Source: SZUA-430 sp965227535 (GTDB lineage Bacteria; Pseudomonadota; Alphaproteobacteria; Micropepsales; Micropepsaceae). Taken from it: a stretch of 64,000 bases of DNA. The stretch lies in contig OZ245761.1 in NCBI GenBank assembly GCA_965227535.1, positions 4,278,001-4,342,000 of the forward strand. Direction: 5' to 3'. Below, in pieces: positions 43,808 through 52,531 of the stretch. The notes beneath the pieces are model-generated. The model made no database searches, had not been told where the DNA came from, and saw only the letters and a program-made list of their open reading frames with translations. The stretch's first letter is position 1. Each line of letters begins with the position of its first letter. A program made the position numbers and the translations under genes.

Positions 43808-44626
43808 GTGGTCAAGACGAACGATGTGGATGCGGCGGGGCGTTTGACGGGCGCACGAGCGGTATCTTCAGAAGGGTCAAAAGCGTGGACTGGCCGCGTG
43901 CGGCTGGGATCGTTCTGGGCCCTTCATCGGGGCGCAATCGGCGACAACGAACTCCACGCGCATCACGCATTGCAATTCACTGCCTTGAACGGTGTTCTGA
44001 GTGTGAGCCTCGGCGGCAAAAGGATCGCGACGCCGGGAATTTTCATCGCTTCGATGCGCCGTCATAAGTTGACCGTCGTCGAGGATGCGGTGAGCCTGTA
44101 TGTTGATGCGGCCTCGCCGATCGGCCGATGGTTGACCGAAATCTTCGCGTCGAGATCTCCTCGTTTGGATCCGCACGAGGTCGCGCTATTGATAGGCTTG
44201 GAAGTGGAAGCGGTGAGCGACGCGGTACTCGTTTCACGTCTGCGTACACTCTTTGCTGAGTCGAATGCCACCAAGCGCCCGCTCGACGTCCGCCTCACGA
44301 AGGCGTTGACCGTTCTCGAGGCGCACCTCGAAGAGTCCCCGTCTTTGGGGCAGCTCTCAAACGACGTTCAGCTTTCGGAGGGCCGGCTCTCGCGGTTGTT
44401 CCATCGAGAAATAGGAATGCCTTATCGGCCCTATCGACGCTGGCGACGCGTGCAGCAGGCCTTGAGTCTTTTGGAGCGCGGCGCCAATCTGACTGAGGCG
44501 GCCATAGGCGCCGGCTTTTCCGACTCCGCCCATTTCTCCAGAACCTTTCGTCAGCTCTTTGGCGTGACTCCATCGGCCATCGCCCCACTGGTGCGTCGAC
44601 GGACGGCAGATTCGTTCAAGCCTTGA
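43808..44626 (+). CDS. AraC-family transcriptional regulator
   Basis: 272 residues. The C-terminal third (from about residue 160) is an AraC/XylS double helix-turn-helix (LSNDVQLSEGRLSRLFHREIGMP and LTEAAIGAGFSDSAHFSRTFRQLFG). The N-terminal part resembles a cupin-type sensor (HRGAIGDNELHAHHALQFTALNG), so it probably binds a small ligand. A GTG start (43808) is used; TTG 43802 is close. It may act on the methyltransferase gene 137 bp downstream or on itself. Confidence 0.88.
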   Translation: MVKTNDVDAAGRLTGARAVSSEGSKAWTGRVRLGSFWALHRGAIGDNELHAHHALQFTALNGVLSVSLGGKRIATPGIFIASMRRHKLTVVEDAVSLYVDAASPIGRWLTEIFASRSPRLDPHEVALLIGLEVEAVSDAVLVSRLRTLFAESNATKRPLDVRLTKALTVLEAHLEESPSLGQLSNDVQLSEGRLSRLFHREIGMPYRPYRRWRRVQQALSLLERGANLTEAAIGAGFSDSAHFSRTFRQLFGVTPSAIAPLVRRRTADSFKP

Positions 44627-44762
44627 TGGCCGGTCGCGTGCACTATGCCGGCATGCCGAACGAGGACACCGCATTCCGTGCGTTCACCGTCAGCCTGCTT
44701 GCCGTCGACGAAATCGACGGTGCGCGCCTCCTTCTCCTTGGAGTTGGTTGGAGGTTTTGGTC

Positions 44763-45425
44763 GTGACCGAGCAAGCGTTCACGCCCGCCCTCGGACGGGC
44801 GGGGCCGACATCCGCCTATGACCGGGCGATTCGATTCTGGACGCGTGAAGGGCGTTGGCGTCCGATGTTCGTCAAGCAGATCGATCCGCGCCCCGGCGAA
44901 CGAATTCTCGACGTGGGCTGCGGCACGGGAACCCTTGCAGTGCTTCTGAAACAGCGCACGCCAAGTTGCGAGGTCGTCGGCATCGATCCGGATTCGCAAA
45001 TACTCGACCTCGCTAGGGAGAAAGCTCGCTCGGCCGGGATGGCGATCGATTTCCGGCAAGGATTCGCGCGCGACGCTCATAACGCAGGCGGCGTCGACTA
45101 TGACAAAGTCGTTTCGAGCCTCGTCTTTCATCAGACGCCGATGGCGGAGAAGCGAGCGGGCCTACAGGCGATGGCAGCCGCGGCCAAAGCGACCGGCGAA
45201 CTCCACATCGCCGATTATGCCGAGCAGCGAAGCTGGCTAATGCGCCGTCTCTTCCGCATCGTCCAGAACATCGACGGCTTCGACAACACGCAGGCCAACG
45301 CCGACGGAGCGCTGTCGCGCCTCCTCGGCGAACTCAGCGAGGATGTGCGTATCGAAGAGGTGGTACCGACCCCAACCGGCGCAATCACGCTCTTTCGAGC
45401 GACACTTGCCAGACCGGCGAATTGA
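44763..45425 (+). CDS. Class I SAM-dependent methyltransferase
   Basis: 220 residues with the Rossmann-fold motif I ERILDVGCGTGTLAVLL (about residue 45-60), motif II CEVVGIDPDSQILDLAREKA and the post-I/III strands DKVVSSLVFHQTP and ELHIADYAEQ. Layout is UbiE/Methyltransf_11-like; the substrate is unknown. The GTG start at 44763 has GGAGG nine bases upstream, a better site than the TTG at 44748. It is the last complete gene of the accessory side, 217 bp before the truncated tRNA. Confidence 0.85.
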   Translation: MTEQAFTPALGRAGPTSAYDRAIRFWTREGRWRPMFVKQIDPRPGERILDVGCGTGTLAVLLKQRTPSCEVVGIDPDSQILDLAREKARSAGMAIDFRQGFARDAHNAGGVDYDKVVSSLVFHQTPMAEKRAGLQAMAAAAKATGELHIADYAEQRSWLMRRLFRIVQNIDGFDNTQANADGALSRLLGELSEDVRIEEVVPTPTGAITLFRATLARPAN

Positions 45426-45642
45426 GCGCCGCCGCCGCCCGTTAAGGTGACGTTCCCGGACCGCAAAGATCGCGTCAGCCGGTGCGAAGCTGGCCAAAAT
45501 CGCGCGACAGTCAACCATGGAGATCTTGGCGCACGCACCCGCCCGATTGCGTTCTGACAAGGGTGGTAAGCTATTGATGCGCCATGCGGTGAACAGAGCG
45601 AGAATTGTCAGAATAGCCGCTGATTTCCAACACTGCGCAGCG

Positions 45643-45682
45643 ATTAGGAATCTGCCGCTCTATCCTGCTGAGCTACGGGGTC
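45643..45682 (-). pseudogene. 5' half of tRNA-Arg(CCT), truncated
   Basis: Read on the minus strand: acceptor strand GACCCCG, D-arm GCTC-AGCAGGATA-GAGC with a paired stem, and anticodon stem GCAGA followed by loop TTCCTAA with anticodon CCT (Arg). After TC of the 3' stem the sequence departs. No matching 3' stem, T-arm or CGGGGTC acceptor strand follows. The next 25 bases only faintly resemble a T-arm. The intact 5' side faces the core genome, so an element probably integrated at the anticodon loop/3' half and the other part was lost or lies outside. The surrounding 424 bp (45426-45849) hold no gene. Confidence 0.7.
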
Positions 45683-45849
45683 ATTGCCCAGGCCATTGAA
45701 CCAGTTATCCGCAGCCTGCTCAATCGCATTTTGAATTTGCCGGGGCATGGTAAGCGAGTCGTCACTGCGCCGCCGCCCTTGATAGACTTGCGGCAACCGC
45801 CGCCGAGGCCTGCCACCCAACAATAATCGACAGCGATTCGCTCGCACAC

Positions 45850-47556
45850 ATGAAAATCGCGACCTTCAACGTCAACAACATCAACGCGCGGCTGCCCAAT
45901 CTGCTCGATTGGCTGAAGCGCACGCGCCCCGACGTCGTTTCGCTTCAGGAACTGAAGGCGCTCGACACGCAATTCCCACGGGCGGAGATCGAGAAGGCGG
46001 GCTATCGCGCGGTGTGGCGCGGCGAGAAGGCGTGGAACGGCGTCGCCATCTTGACGCGCGGCTTCGAGGCGGTGGTCACGCGCACTGCGCTTCCCGGCGA
46101 CCCGGCCGACCCACAGAGCCGCTACCTTGAGGCGGCAGTGAACGGCGTGATCGTGACCTCGCTCTACGCCCCGAACGGCAATCCGCAGCCGGGGCCTAAG
46201 TTCAAATACAAGCTCTCGTGGATGGACCGGCTGATCAAACACGCCGCCGACCTGCGCAAAGCGGGCGTACCGGTGATCTTGGCGGGCGACTTCAACATCG
46301 TGCCGACCGACCAGGACATCTACGTCTCGAAGTCTGGCTCCTATGACAAGAACGCGCTGGTCCAGCCGGAGAGCCGCGACCGCTTCCGCAAGCTTCTGTC
46401 GCAAGGGTGGATCGATGCGATCCGCAAACTTCACCCGAACGAGCCGATGTATACATTCTGGGATTACCTGCGGAACGCGTGGCCGCGCGATTCGGGTTTG
46501 CGCATCGACCACTTCCTCTTGAGCCCGGAGGCCGCCAAGCGCCTGGTCGCAGCCGGCGTCAATCGCGATGAGCGCGCAAAACCAAAGGCCAGCGATCACG
46601 CGCCGGCTTGGATCGAACTAGACGCAGGAGGCAAGATGCCCCGACATGCAGCAAAAGCGCCTGCCAAATCGGCGAAACCAAAAAACGCGCCCGCGGAAAA
46701 GCCAAAGCCAAAGGCGAAAGGCGCCCGTCCCCTTCTGGTCATTGACGGCGACAACTTCGCGCACCGCTCCTACCACGCACTGCCGAAATCGATCCGCGGC
46801 CGCGGCGGCAAGTCGTCCGGCGCCATCGTCGGCTTCGCCAATTTTCTGATGCGCATCTACAAGGCCGAACAACCCCGCGCGGTCTTCGTCGCCTGGGACA
46901 CGCTGGAAGAGCCCACCTACCGCCACGAAGCCTTCCCCGCCTACCAAAGCGGCCGCGAGTTCGACGACGCGCTGCTCGAACAGCTCGACCTGTTGCCTCA
47001 GGTCGTCGACGCCTTCGGTTTCTCCCACGCAAGCGGCGCAGGCTACGAGGCCGACGACTTCGTCGCCTCCGCCGTCGCGGCCGAACTGCGTCGCGGCGGC
47101 ACGGTTCTCGTCGCCAGCGGCGACCGCGACATGTTCCAACTCGCCTCCGACGCGGCCACGATCCTCTACCCGCAGAAGGGCGGCGAGATGGCCCGCATCG
47201 GCCCGGCCGAAGTGCGCGACCGCTACGGCGTCGATCCGGCCCAAGTCCCCGACTTTATCGCGCTGCGTGGCGACCCATCGGATAAAATTCCCGGCGCACG
47301 CGGGGTCGGCGAAACGGGCGCCGCGAACCTCATCCAAAAATACGGAACCCTCGAAGCCATCCTGAAGGACGGCCGCTTTCCGGCGCAGGCCGACGAACTG
47401 CGCCTCTTCCGAAAGATCGCGACGATGGATCGGAAGGCGCCGGTGCCGAAACTCCCCGACCAAACGCCAACATGGGCGAAGGCCGCAGCCCTCATGCGCA
47501 AATGGGAACTGAATGGCGTCGCCGATCGCCTCGAAGCCCTCGCGAAAGGCGACTAA
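45850..47556 (+). CDS. xth: Fusion of exonuclease III and 5'-3' exonuclease (FEN/PolI-N type)
   Basis: 568 codons, one frame. Residues 1-258: exonuclease III/AP endonuclease (MKIATFNVNNINARLPNLLDW, QELKALDTQFP, LAGDFNIVPTDQDIY, RIDHFLLSP, KASDHAPAWIEL), which cuts abasic sites and degrades 3' ends. Residues 262-295: a Lys/Ala/Pro linker. Residues 296-568: a PolI-like 5'-3' exonuclease (LLVIDGDNFAHRSYHALP, GYEADDFVASAVAAEL, VASGDRDMFQLAS, RGDPSDKIPGARGVGETGA) with the acidic metal ligands and H3TH. The two activities are usually separate genes. AGGAGG precedes an in-frame ATG at 46636, so the second protein may also be made alone. Confidence 0.9.
   Translation: MKIATFNVNNINARLPNLLDWLKRTRPDVVSLQELKALDTQFPRAEIEKAGYRAVWRGEKAWNGVAILTRGFEAVVTRTALPGDPADPQSRYLEAAVNGVIVTSLYAPNGNPQPGPKFKYKLSWMDRLIKHAADLRKAGVPVILAGDFNIVPTDQDIYVSKSGSYDKNALVQPESRDRFRKLLSQGWIDAIRKLHPNEPMYTFWDYLRNAWPRDSGLRIDHFLLSPEAAKRLVAAGVNRDERAKPKASDHAPAWIELDAGGKMPRHAAKAPAKSAKPKNAPAEKPKPKAKGARPLLVIDGDNFAHRSYHALPKSIRGRGGKSSGAIVGFANFLMRIYKAEQPRAVFVAWDTLEEPTYRHEAFPAYQSGREFDDALLEQLDLLPQVVDAFGFSHASGAGYEADDFVASAVAAELRRGGTVLVASGDRDMFQLASDAATILYPQKGGEMARIGPAEVRDRYGVDPAQVPDFIALRGDPSDKIPGARGVGETGAANLIQKYGTLEAILKDGRFPAQADELRLFRKIATMDRKAPVPKLPDQTPTWAKAAALMRKWELNGVADRLEALAKGD
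46626..46638 (+). promoter_or_regulatory. Internal ribosome-binding site at the exonuclease fusion joint
   Basis: AGGAGG at 46626-46631 with ATG at 46636 (MPRHAAKAPAKS), in frame. It lies exactly where exonuclease III would normally end and would start the basic linker plus 5'-3' exonuclease. Spacing is a short 4 bases. Seen directly; use is inferred. Confidence 0.6.
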
Positions 47557-47982
47557 TCACGCCGGACGAAGATGCGCCAACGCGCGCTTGCCGATGGCCG
47601 ATCGCGTCTTCGCCGAACTGGTCCGCTTGCGCGTGCGGGCAACCTTCTTGCCCCGCGCGGTAATGTCCTTCGCGTTCTTGCCGCCCATCGCACGCGTGCT
47701 TTCGCGCTGACCCCGCGCACCGACGTGTGCCTTGCCTTCGGCCTCTTGCTGCGCCGTCTTACCAGCAGCTTCCTTGCGCTTGGTGCGGGCAAGGGTTTTC
47801 CGGTTGCGAGCCTTGCTTTCGAACTTCGAGGCTCCCGCTTCGCTCAGCGCAATGGCGATGGCCTGCCGCGGGTTCTTCACCTTGCCGCCTTTGCCCTTCG
47901 GCCCGCTCTTCAGCTCGTTGTGCTTGAACTCATGCATGACGCGGCCGATCGTCTTCTTCTGGCCGGATGATGTCTTCGGCAT
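47557..47982 (-). CDS. DUF6496 basic protein
   Basis: 141 residues, highly basic. The N-terminal segment GRVMHEFKHNELKSG, then KNPRQAIAIALSEAG, is the DUF6496 signature, followed by a Lys/Arg/Ala-rich tail (SKARNRKTLARTKRKEAA and KRTSSAKTRSAIGKR). Such composition suggests nucleic-acid binding; no role is established. ATG 47982 is preferred over an upstream in-frame start. It abuts the convergent exonuclease fusion with no gap. Confidence 0.82.
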   Translation of the reverse strand: MPKTSSGQKKTIGRVMHEFKHNELKSGPKGKGGKVKNPRQAIAIALSEAGASKFESKARNRKTLARTKRKEAAGKTAQQEAEGKAHVGARGQRESTRAMGGKNAKDITARGKKVARTRKRTSSAKTRSAIGKRALAHLRPA

Positions 47983-48072
47983 CGCAGATACTCCCGTGCA
48001 ACAGCTCCTCGCTCGCAAACGCCCATGGTGCACGATGGTTCCAGGTCACGGGTTGACGCGAAAGCGGCCCGC

Positions 48073-48825
48073 ATGTCCGACTACGTTGCGATGATCGCTT
48101 TAACCCTGTTCGCCGCGCTCGCCTCCGCTACGCCGACGGCGTGCACGCTGCCAATCATCGAACACGTCGAGGTCGCACATGTCGCCGATGGCGCATCGTT
48201 TGATCTCGCCGACGGCCGCCGCGTGAGATTGGCCGCACTCCTCCCGCCCCGCACCGGCGAACCGCTCGCCAGCGAAGCGCGCGCGCACCTCACGACCGCT
48301 ATCGCCGGGAAGACGGTCGGCCTCGCCTTTGGCGACCGCACGACCGACCGCCACGGCGCTCTTATCGCGCACGTGTTCGCAGACGAGACTTGGGTGCAGC
48401 AATCCCTGGTGACGGCGGGCCTGGCGCGGGTGCGCACCTTCGCCGATACCGCCCAATGCGCCGCACCGCTTCTCGCGGAGGAAGCGACGGCGCGCGAGGC
48501 CAAGCGCGGCGTTTGGGCATCGCCGCACTACCGCGTCCGCAAGGTCGGCGAGCTCGACGCCGACATCGGCACGTTCCAAATCGTAGAAGGAAAGGTCACG
48601 TCCGTCGCAACGTCGCGGGGCAGGGTGTTCGTCAACTTCGGCGCTGACTACCGCACGGACTTCACGATCGCGATTTCGGCGCGCGACGCCAGACACCTGA
48701 CCAAGGATGGCCTCGACCCTGCAACCTGGGCCGGAAAACAAATTCGGGTCCGTGGATGGCTTTCACGCCTCAACGGACCCGAAGTCGAACTCACGCACGC
48801 GGCGCAAATTCAAATCCTGCGCTGA
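48073..48825 (+). CDS. Secreted thermonuclease (SNase)-like protein
   Basis: 250 residues with a signal peptide (MIALTLFAALASATPTACT) and an SNase/TNase fold: DGASFDLADGRRVRLAALLPP, EPLASEARAHLTTAIAGKTV, DRTTDRHGALIAHVFADETW and VQQSLVTAGLARVRTF. After residue 165 a second OB-like segment (VEGKVTSVATSRGRVFVNFG) follows. The catalytic Arg/Glu set of staphylococcal nuclease is only partly evident, so nuclease activity is not assured. Its last 48 bp recur downstream at 49427-49474. The original C-terminus was probably QIQIID, as in that copy. Confidence 0.82.
   Translation: MSDYVAMIALTLFAALASATPTACTLPIIEHVEVAHVADGASFDLADGRRVRLAALLPPRTGEPLASEARAHLTTAIAGKTVGLAFGDRTTDRHGALIAHVFADETWVQQSLVTAGLARVRTFADTAQCAAPLLAEEATAREAKRGVWASPHYRVRKVGELDADIGTFQIVEGKVTSVATSRGRVFVNFGADYRTDFTIAISARDARHLTKDGLDPATWAGKQIRVRGWLSRLNGPEVELTHAAQIQILR
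48769..48816 (+). repeat. 48-bp exact direct repeat, copy 1 (in the SNase gene tail)
   Basis: From CTCAACGGACCC to AATTCAAATC, identical to 49427-49474. Here it encodes LNGPEVELTHAAQIQI and is followed by LR-stop. The two copies flank the secreted-protein gene 48837-49397. Confidence 0.9.
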
Positions 48826-48836
48826 TGGAGGAACAC

Positions 48837-49397
48837 ATGAATAGGCTCACTATCTCTGCGTTGCTCATTATTACGACGGCCGCTCTCGCGGCGATAGCGC
48901 ACGCTGAGCAACCGCCCATGCGGTACATCCAAACGGACAACCGCATGGCATTCGTGATCGACAACACCGACGCGCTATTCGCCCCAACAGAAGCGGCTCA
49001 GGACGAACTGAAGAAGCAAGGGCATCGGCCTGCGGATAGTTTTGGCGGCGAGTACACAGATTGCTCACGACCCGGCTTGAGGTGCTTTGACGCCACGTCC
49101 GGCGGCATCATGTTCGCCCTCGACATCGCCGCTTTCGACAGAAGCGCGCCGTACAATTACATGGGCTGGAGATTCGAACCGCGCTGCTTATCCATGCGTG
49201 CGACCGGAAAATGTGGGTCTGGCATCGTTCGGTTTTCACCACCAGAAAAGGGTCAGCTTCACGGGTTTTTCGTGTTCAGCGACGACGTGGGCATCGTCTC
49301 GTTTGGCTTGATCGACGAACTACAAGGCGGACTCGCAGGATTCTATTCGCTCGATGCCTCGGAGTGGAACGTTGGCCTCCTCGGCCCCGCTCACTAG
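48837..49397 (+). CDS. Secreted protein of unknown function
   Basis: 186 residues with a signal peptide (LLIITTAALAAIAHA). The mature part has four Cys (YTDCSRPGLRCFD, EPRCLSMRATGKCGSG), probably two disulfides, and beta-rich aromatic strands (GGIMFALDIAAF, HGFFVFSDDVGIVSFGLI). No family is recognised. GGAGG lies 6 bp before the ATG. The gene is bracketed by 48-bp direct repeats of the preceding gene's 3' end, suggesting it was inserted there as a unit. Confidence 0.75.
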   Translation: MNRLTISALLIITTAALAAIAHAEQPPMRYIQTDNRMAFVIDNTDALFAPTEAAQDELKKQGHRPADSFGGEYTDCSRPGLRCFDATSGGIMFALDIAAFDRSAPYNYMGWRFEPRCLSMRATGKCGSGIVRFSPPEKGQLHGFFVFSDDVGIVSFGLIDELQGGLAGFYSLDASEWNVGLLGPAH

Positions 49398-49402
49398 AAA
49401 CC

Positions 49403-49437
49403 AAAAGGGCCCGTTGAAGCCAATGGCTCAACGGACC
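49403..49437 (-). terminator. Intrinsic terminator of rpoH
   Basis: On the minus strand GGGTCCGTTGAGCC, loop ATT, GGCTTCAACGGGCCC, then TTTTGG and a further T run. About 14 pairs with one mismatch and one bulge. It lies 50 bp past the rpoH stop. One arm is part of repeat copy 2. Confidence 0.8.
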
Positions 49438-49474
49438 CGAAGTCGAACTCACGCACGCGGCGCAAATTCAAATC
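49427..49474 (+). repeat. 48-bp exact direct repeat, copy 2
   Basis: Identical to 48769-48816. In the same frame it reads LNGPEVELTHAAQIQIID-stop, so it looks like the original end of the SNase gene, stranded next to rpoH after insertion of the intervening gene. Confidence 0.9.
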
Positions 49475-49485
49475 ATTGACTAACT

Positions 49486-50379
<894 letters not shown>

Positions 50380-50475
50380 TTTTGGCCTCCAATATTTTCC
50401 TACGTACCTAGTTGGGTATTCTTATAACGCTGTTCAACCCTGTTTGGATCGATTCTAAAATACGGCCAAAAGACG

Positions 50476-50510
50476 GAAAAAGGGTCCAGGGGGCTGAAAC
50501 CCTGGACCCT
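50476..50510 (-). terminator. Intrinsic terminator of carD
   Basis: A perfect 11-bp stem AGGGTCCAGGG/CCCTGGACCCT (arms 50481-50491 and 50500-50510, 8-base loop) that on the minus strand runs into TTTTTCCGTCTTTT. It begins 27 bp past the carD stop and separates carD from rpoH. Confidence 0.92.
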
Positions 50511-50536
50511 CACAGCTTCGTGAAACTGGAGCGGGC

Positions 50537-51319
50537 TTAAGCTGCCCGCTGCAGTGCCGTTTCGAGACGCTTCACAGCCGCGTCCTCGTCGATCCGCTCA
50601 ACGGCCGCAACCTCGCGCGCCATCCGGCCCAAGGCCGCCTCATAGAGCTGACGCTCCGAGTACGACTGTTCCGGCTGGCCGCTCGCGCGGTGAAGGTCGC
50701 GAACAACTTCGGCGATCGAGATGAGGTCGCCCGAGTTGATCTTGGCTTCGTATTCCTGGGCCCGGCGGCTCCACATCGTACGCTTGACGCGTGCTCGGCC
50801 GCGCAACGTCTGCAGCGCCGTCGCCACCACGTCCGGCGACGACAGGCGGCGCATGCCGACCGACGAGGCCTTAGCGACAGGAACGCGCAACGTCATCTTG
50901 TCCTTGTCGAAGTTGATGACGAACAGTTCCATCTTGATGCCGGCGACTTCCTGCTCGACGACCGAGACGATGCGGCCCACGCCATGAGCGGGGTATACGA
51001 CCCAGTCATTCGTCCGGAAGTCCGGCCGCTTGAAGACCTTCGCCACCGGTTTGACGGCCATGGGCGGCACGATGGCGGGCTTCGCCGCGGTACCGGCCAC
51101 GATCTTCGGTTCGAGCTTGGCGACGGGCTTCACGTCGGCCTTGGGGACGACCTTGATGTCGGGCTTAGGCACGGCTTTGAGTTCGGGCTTCTTCGCCTCA
51201 AGCTTGTGACTGGCCTTCACTTCAACTTTAGCGGTAGCTTTCAAAGGTTGCACCTTCGCCGTCGCCTTCATAGGCTTCGCGGCAGCAGCAGTTTTGGTCG
51301 CGGGCTTCTTCGTGGTCAT
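50537..51319 (-). CDS. carD: CarD-family transcriptional regulator with Lys/Ala/Pro tail
   Basis: 260 residues. The C-terminal two thirds are CarD: the RNA-polymerase-interacting domain (RTNDWVVYPAHGVGRIVSVVE, about residue 95) and the helical DNA-binding domain (RARVKRTMWSRRAQEYEAKINSGD). CarD binds polymerase beta and stabilises open promoter complexes. The N-terminal 85 residues are an Ala/Lys/Pro/Val repeat tail (KATAKV, KAVPKPDIKVVPK), longer than usual for bacterial CarD, which may bind DNA. ATG 51319 has AGAG upstream; in-frame ATGs at 51358 and 51364 are possible. Confidence 0.93.
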   Translation of the reverse strand: MTTKKPATKTAAAAKPMKATAKVQPLKATAKVEVKASHKLEAKKPELKAVPKPDIKVVPKADVKPVAKLEPKIVAGTAAKPAIVPPMAVKPVAKVFKRPDFRTNDWVVYPAHGVGRIVSVVEQEVAGIKMELFVINFDKDKMTLRVPVAKASSVGMRRLSSPDVVATALQTLRGRARVKRTMWSRRAQEYEAKINSGDLISIAEVVRDLHRASGQPEQSYSERQLYEAALGRMAREVAAVERIDEDAAVKRLETALQRAA

Positions 51320-51709
51320 CCGATCTCTATCTTTCTCGCTCGACTTGCGGTCAGTCATAGGCATTGGGCAACACTGCTATGCTCCCCAACGCGCGGGCGG
51401 GCCGGGCGTTGCTGGGTCAGGTACTCCGCCGATTTGGAAACGATCCGTTGCGAAATATTCGTACGGCGTCCGCGGAGGCTAGGCTGGTCCCCACGTGCTT
51501 CTTTTGACCGCAAATTTTCTCTGTGCTGAATCCAAGTGTCGAAAATGTAACACGAAAAGTGGGAAAAATAAAGGCGCCGCTTGGCGTTAACCAATATTTC
51601 GTGCTTGCAACACGCGTGAGTTTGCAAACGATTTTGGCCGAAAACAGCCAATCCGAAAATCACGCACAAATGGAAGTTATTAACGCACTCAACTGTGAAA
51701 TGGGGATAA
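51320..51709. other. Intergenic region upstream of carD
   Basis: 390 bp with no gene I can support. It is clearly richer in A and T than its surroundings (51500-51700) and presumably carries the carD promoter and the end of the fdxA transcript. A weak hairpin with TTTATTTTT (around 51562-51590, minus strand) is the only terminator-like element. Confidence 0.5.
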
Positions 51710-52048
51710 CTAGCTGCCCGACCCCGGCTTGGGGCTGAAGAACTTTTCGAACTTGTCCGGAACGGATTCGAATTCCTTCGAGTCGGGGGGTGGCTCACCC
51801 TTCACGGTGATGTTCGGCCACTTGCCGGCAAATTCCTTGTTCAGCGACAGCCACTTCTCGATGCCGGGCTCGGTATCCGGCTTAATGGCGTCCACCGGGC
51901 ACTCCGGCTCGCACACACCGCAGTCGATGCATTCGTCCGGGTGGATGACGAGCATGTTCTCGCCTTCATAGAAGCAGTCGACCGGGCAAACCTCGACGCA
52001 GTCCATCAACTTACATTTGATGCAGCTCTCATTGACGATGTAGGTCAT
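51710..52048 (-). CDS. fdxA: Seven-iron ferredoxin FdxA
   Basis: 112 residues, cytoplasmic electron carrier with a 3Fe-4S and a 4Fe-4S cluster. Cys residues are at 9, 12, 17, 21, 25, 40, 43, 46 and 50: CIKCKLMDCVEVCPVDC and CIDCGVCEPECP. The extra insertion between Cys 12 and 17 is typical of the 7Fe type. The C-terminal extension (about residues 60-112) is that of alphaproteobacterial and Azotobacter FdxA. ATG 52048 is chosen because the family starts with MTYIVNESC; the frame is open further upstream. Confidence 0.95.
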   Translation of the reverse strand: MTYIVNESCIKCKLMDCVEVCPVDCFYEGENMLVIHPDECIDCGVCEPECPVDAIKPDTEPGIEKWLSLNKEFAGKWPNITVKGEPPPDSKEFESVPDKFEKFFSPKPGSGS

Positions 52049-52154
52049 GGCGCGGTCTTGCGAGAACGTCTTTCGTGAGTGGAAGAAGTGGTCGCGAAAC
52101 CGGTACCACTTCGCATCTGCCGCAACAACCCTTTGGGAAGTGCGAGAACGCGTC

Positions 52155-52529
52155 TCAATCGTCGCGTTGACCACGTGTGAAGGTCGACATGTCGCGCCGC
52201 TCTTTCTTGGTCGGACGCCCGGCGCCTTTCTCGCGCGGGGCCGGGGCCTCCTCTTCGGGCGGCAAGGCCTCACGCGGCGGCGTTAAATCTTCGTAGAGCA
52301 AACGCGCTTCCGGCGCCGGCCCGCGCCGCTCACCGCCCGCCAACACCTTGATTACGCGCACGTGGGGCCCGGCGGGGAAGGTCAACACGTCGCCGAGCTT
52401 CACGATCGTACTCGGCTTTTCACAACGCTCGCCGTTGATACGCACGCGACCGCCCGAGACCATCGTCGCGGCCAACGTGCGGCTTTTGAAGAAGCGCGCG
52501 AACCAGAGAAATTTATCGACCCGCTGCAA
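52155..52529 (-). CDS. S4-domain RNA-binding protein
   Basis: 124 residues. The S4 domain (VDKFLWFARFFKSRTLAATMV to VKLGDVLTF) resembles heat-shock protein 15, which binds stalled 50S-tRNA complexes; the tail is Pro/Glu/Arg-rich (ALPPEEEAPAPREKGAGRPTK). The best start is a TTG at 52529 two bases after the helicase stop, since no ATG or GTG precedes the domain. It is probably co-transcribed with the helicase. Confidence 0.85.
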   Translation of the reverse strand: MQRVDKFLWFARFFKSRTLAATMVSGGRVRINGERCEKPSTIVKLGDVLTFPAGPHVRVIKVLAGGERRGPAPEARLLYEDLTPPREALPPEEEAPAPREKGAGRPTKKERRDMSTFTRGQRDD

Positions 52530-52531
52530 AC

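Noticed and set aside
45426..45682. Group I intron in tRNA-Arg(CCT), known in some alphaproteobacteria
   Set aside because: No 3' half of the tRNA is found within the following 215 bp or in the nearby sequence, and no P7-like core was seen. A truncated gene fits better.
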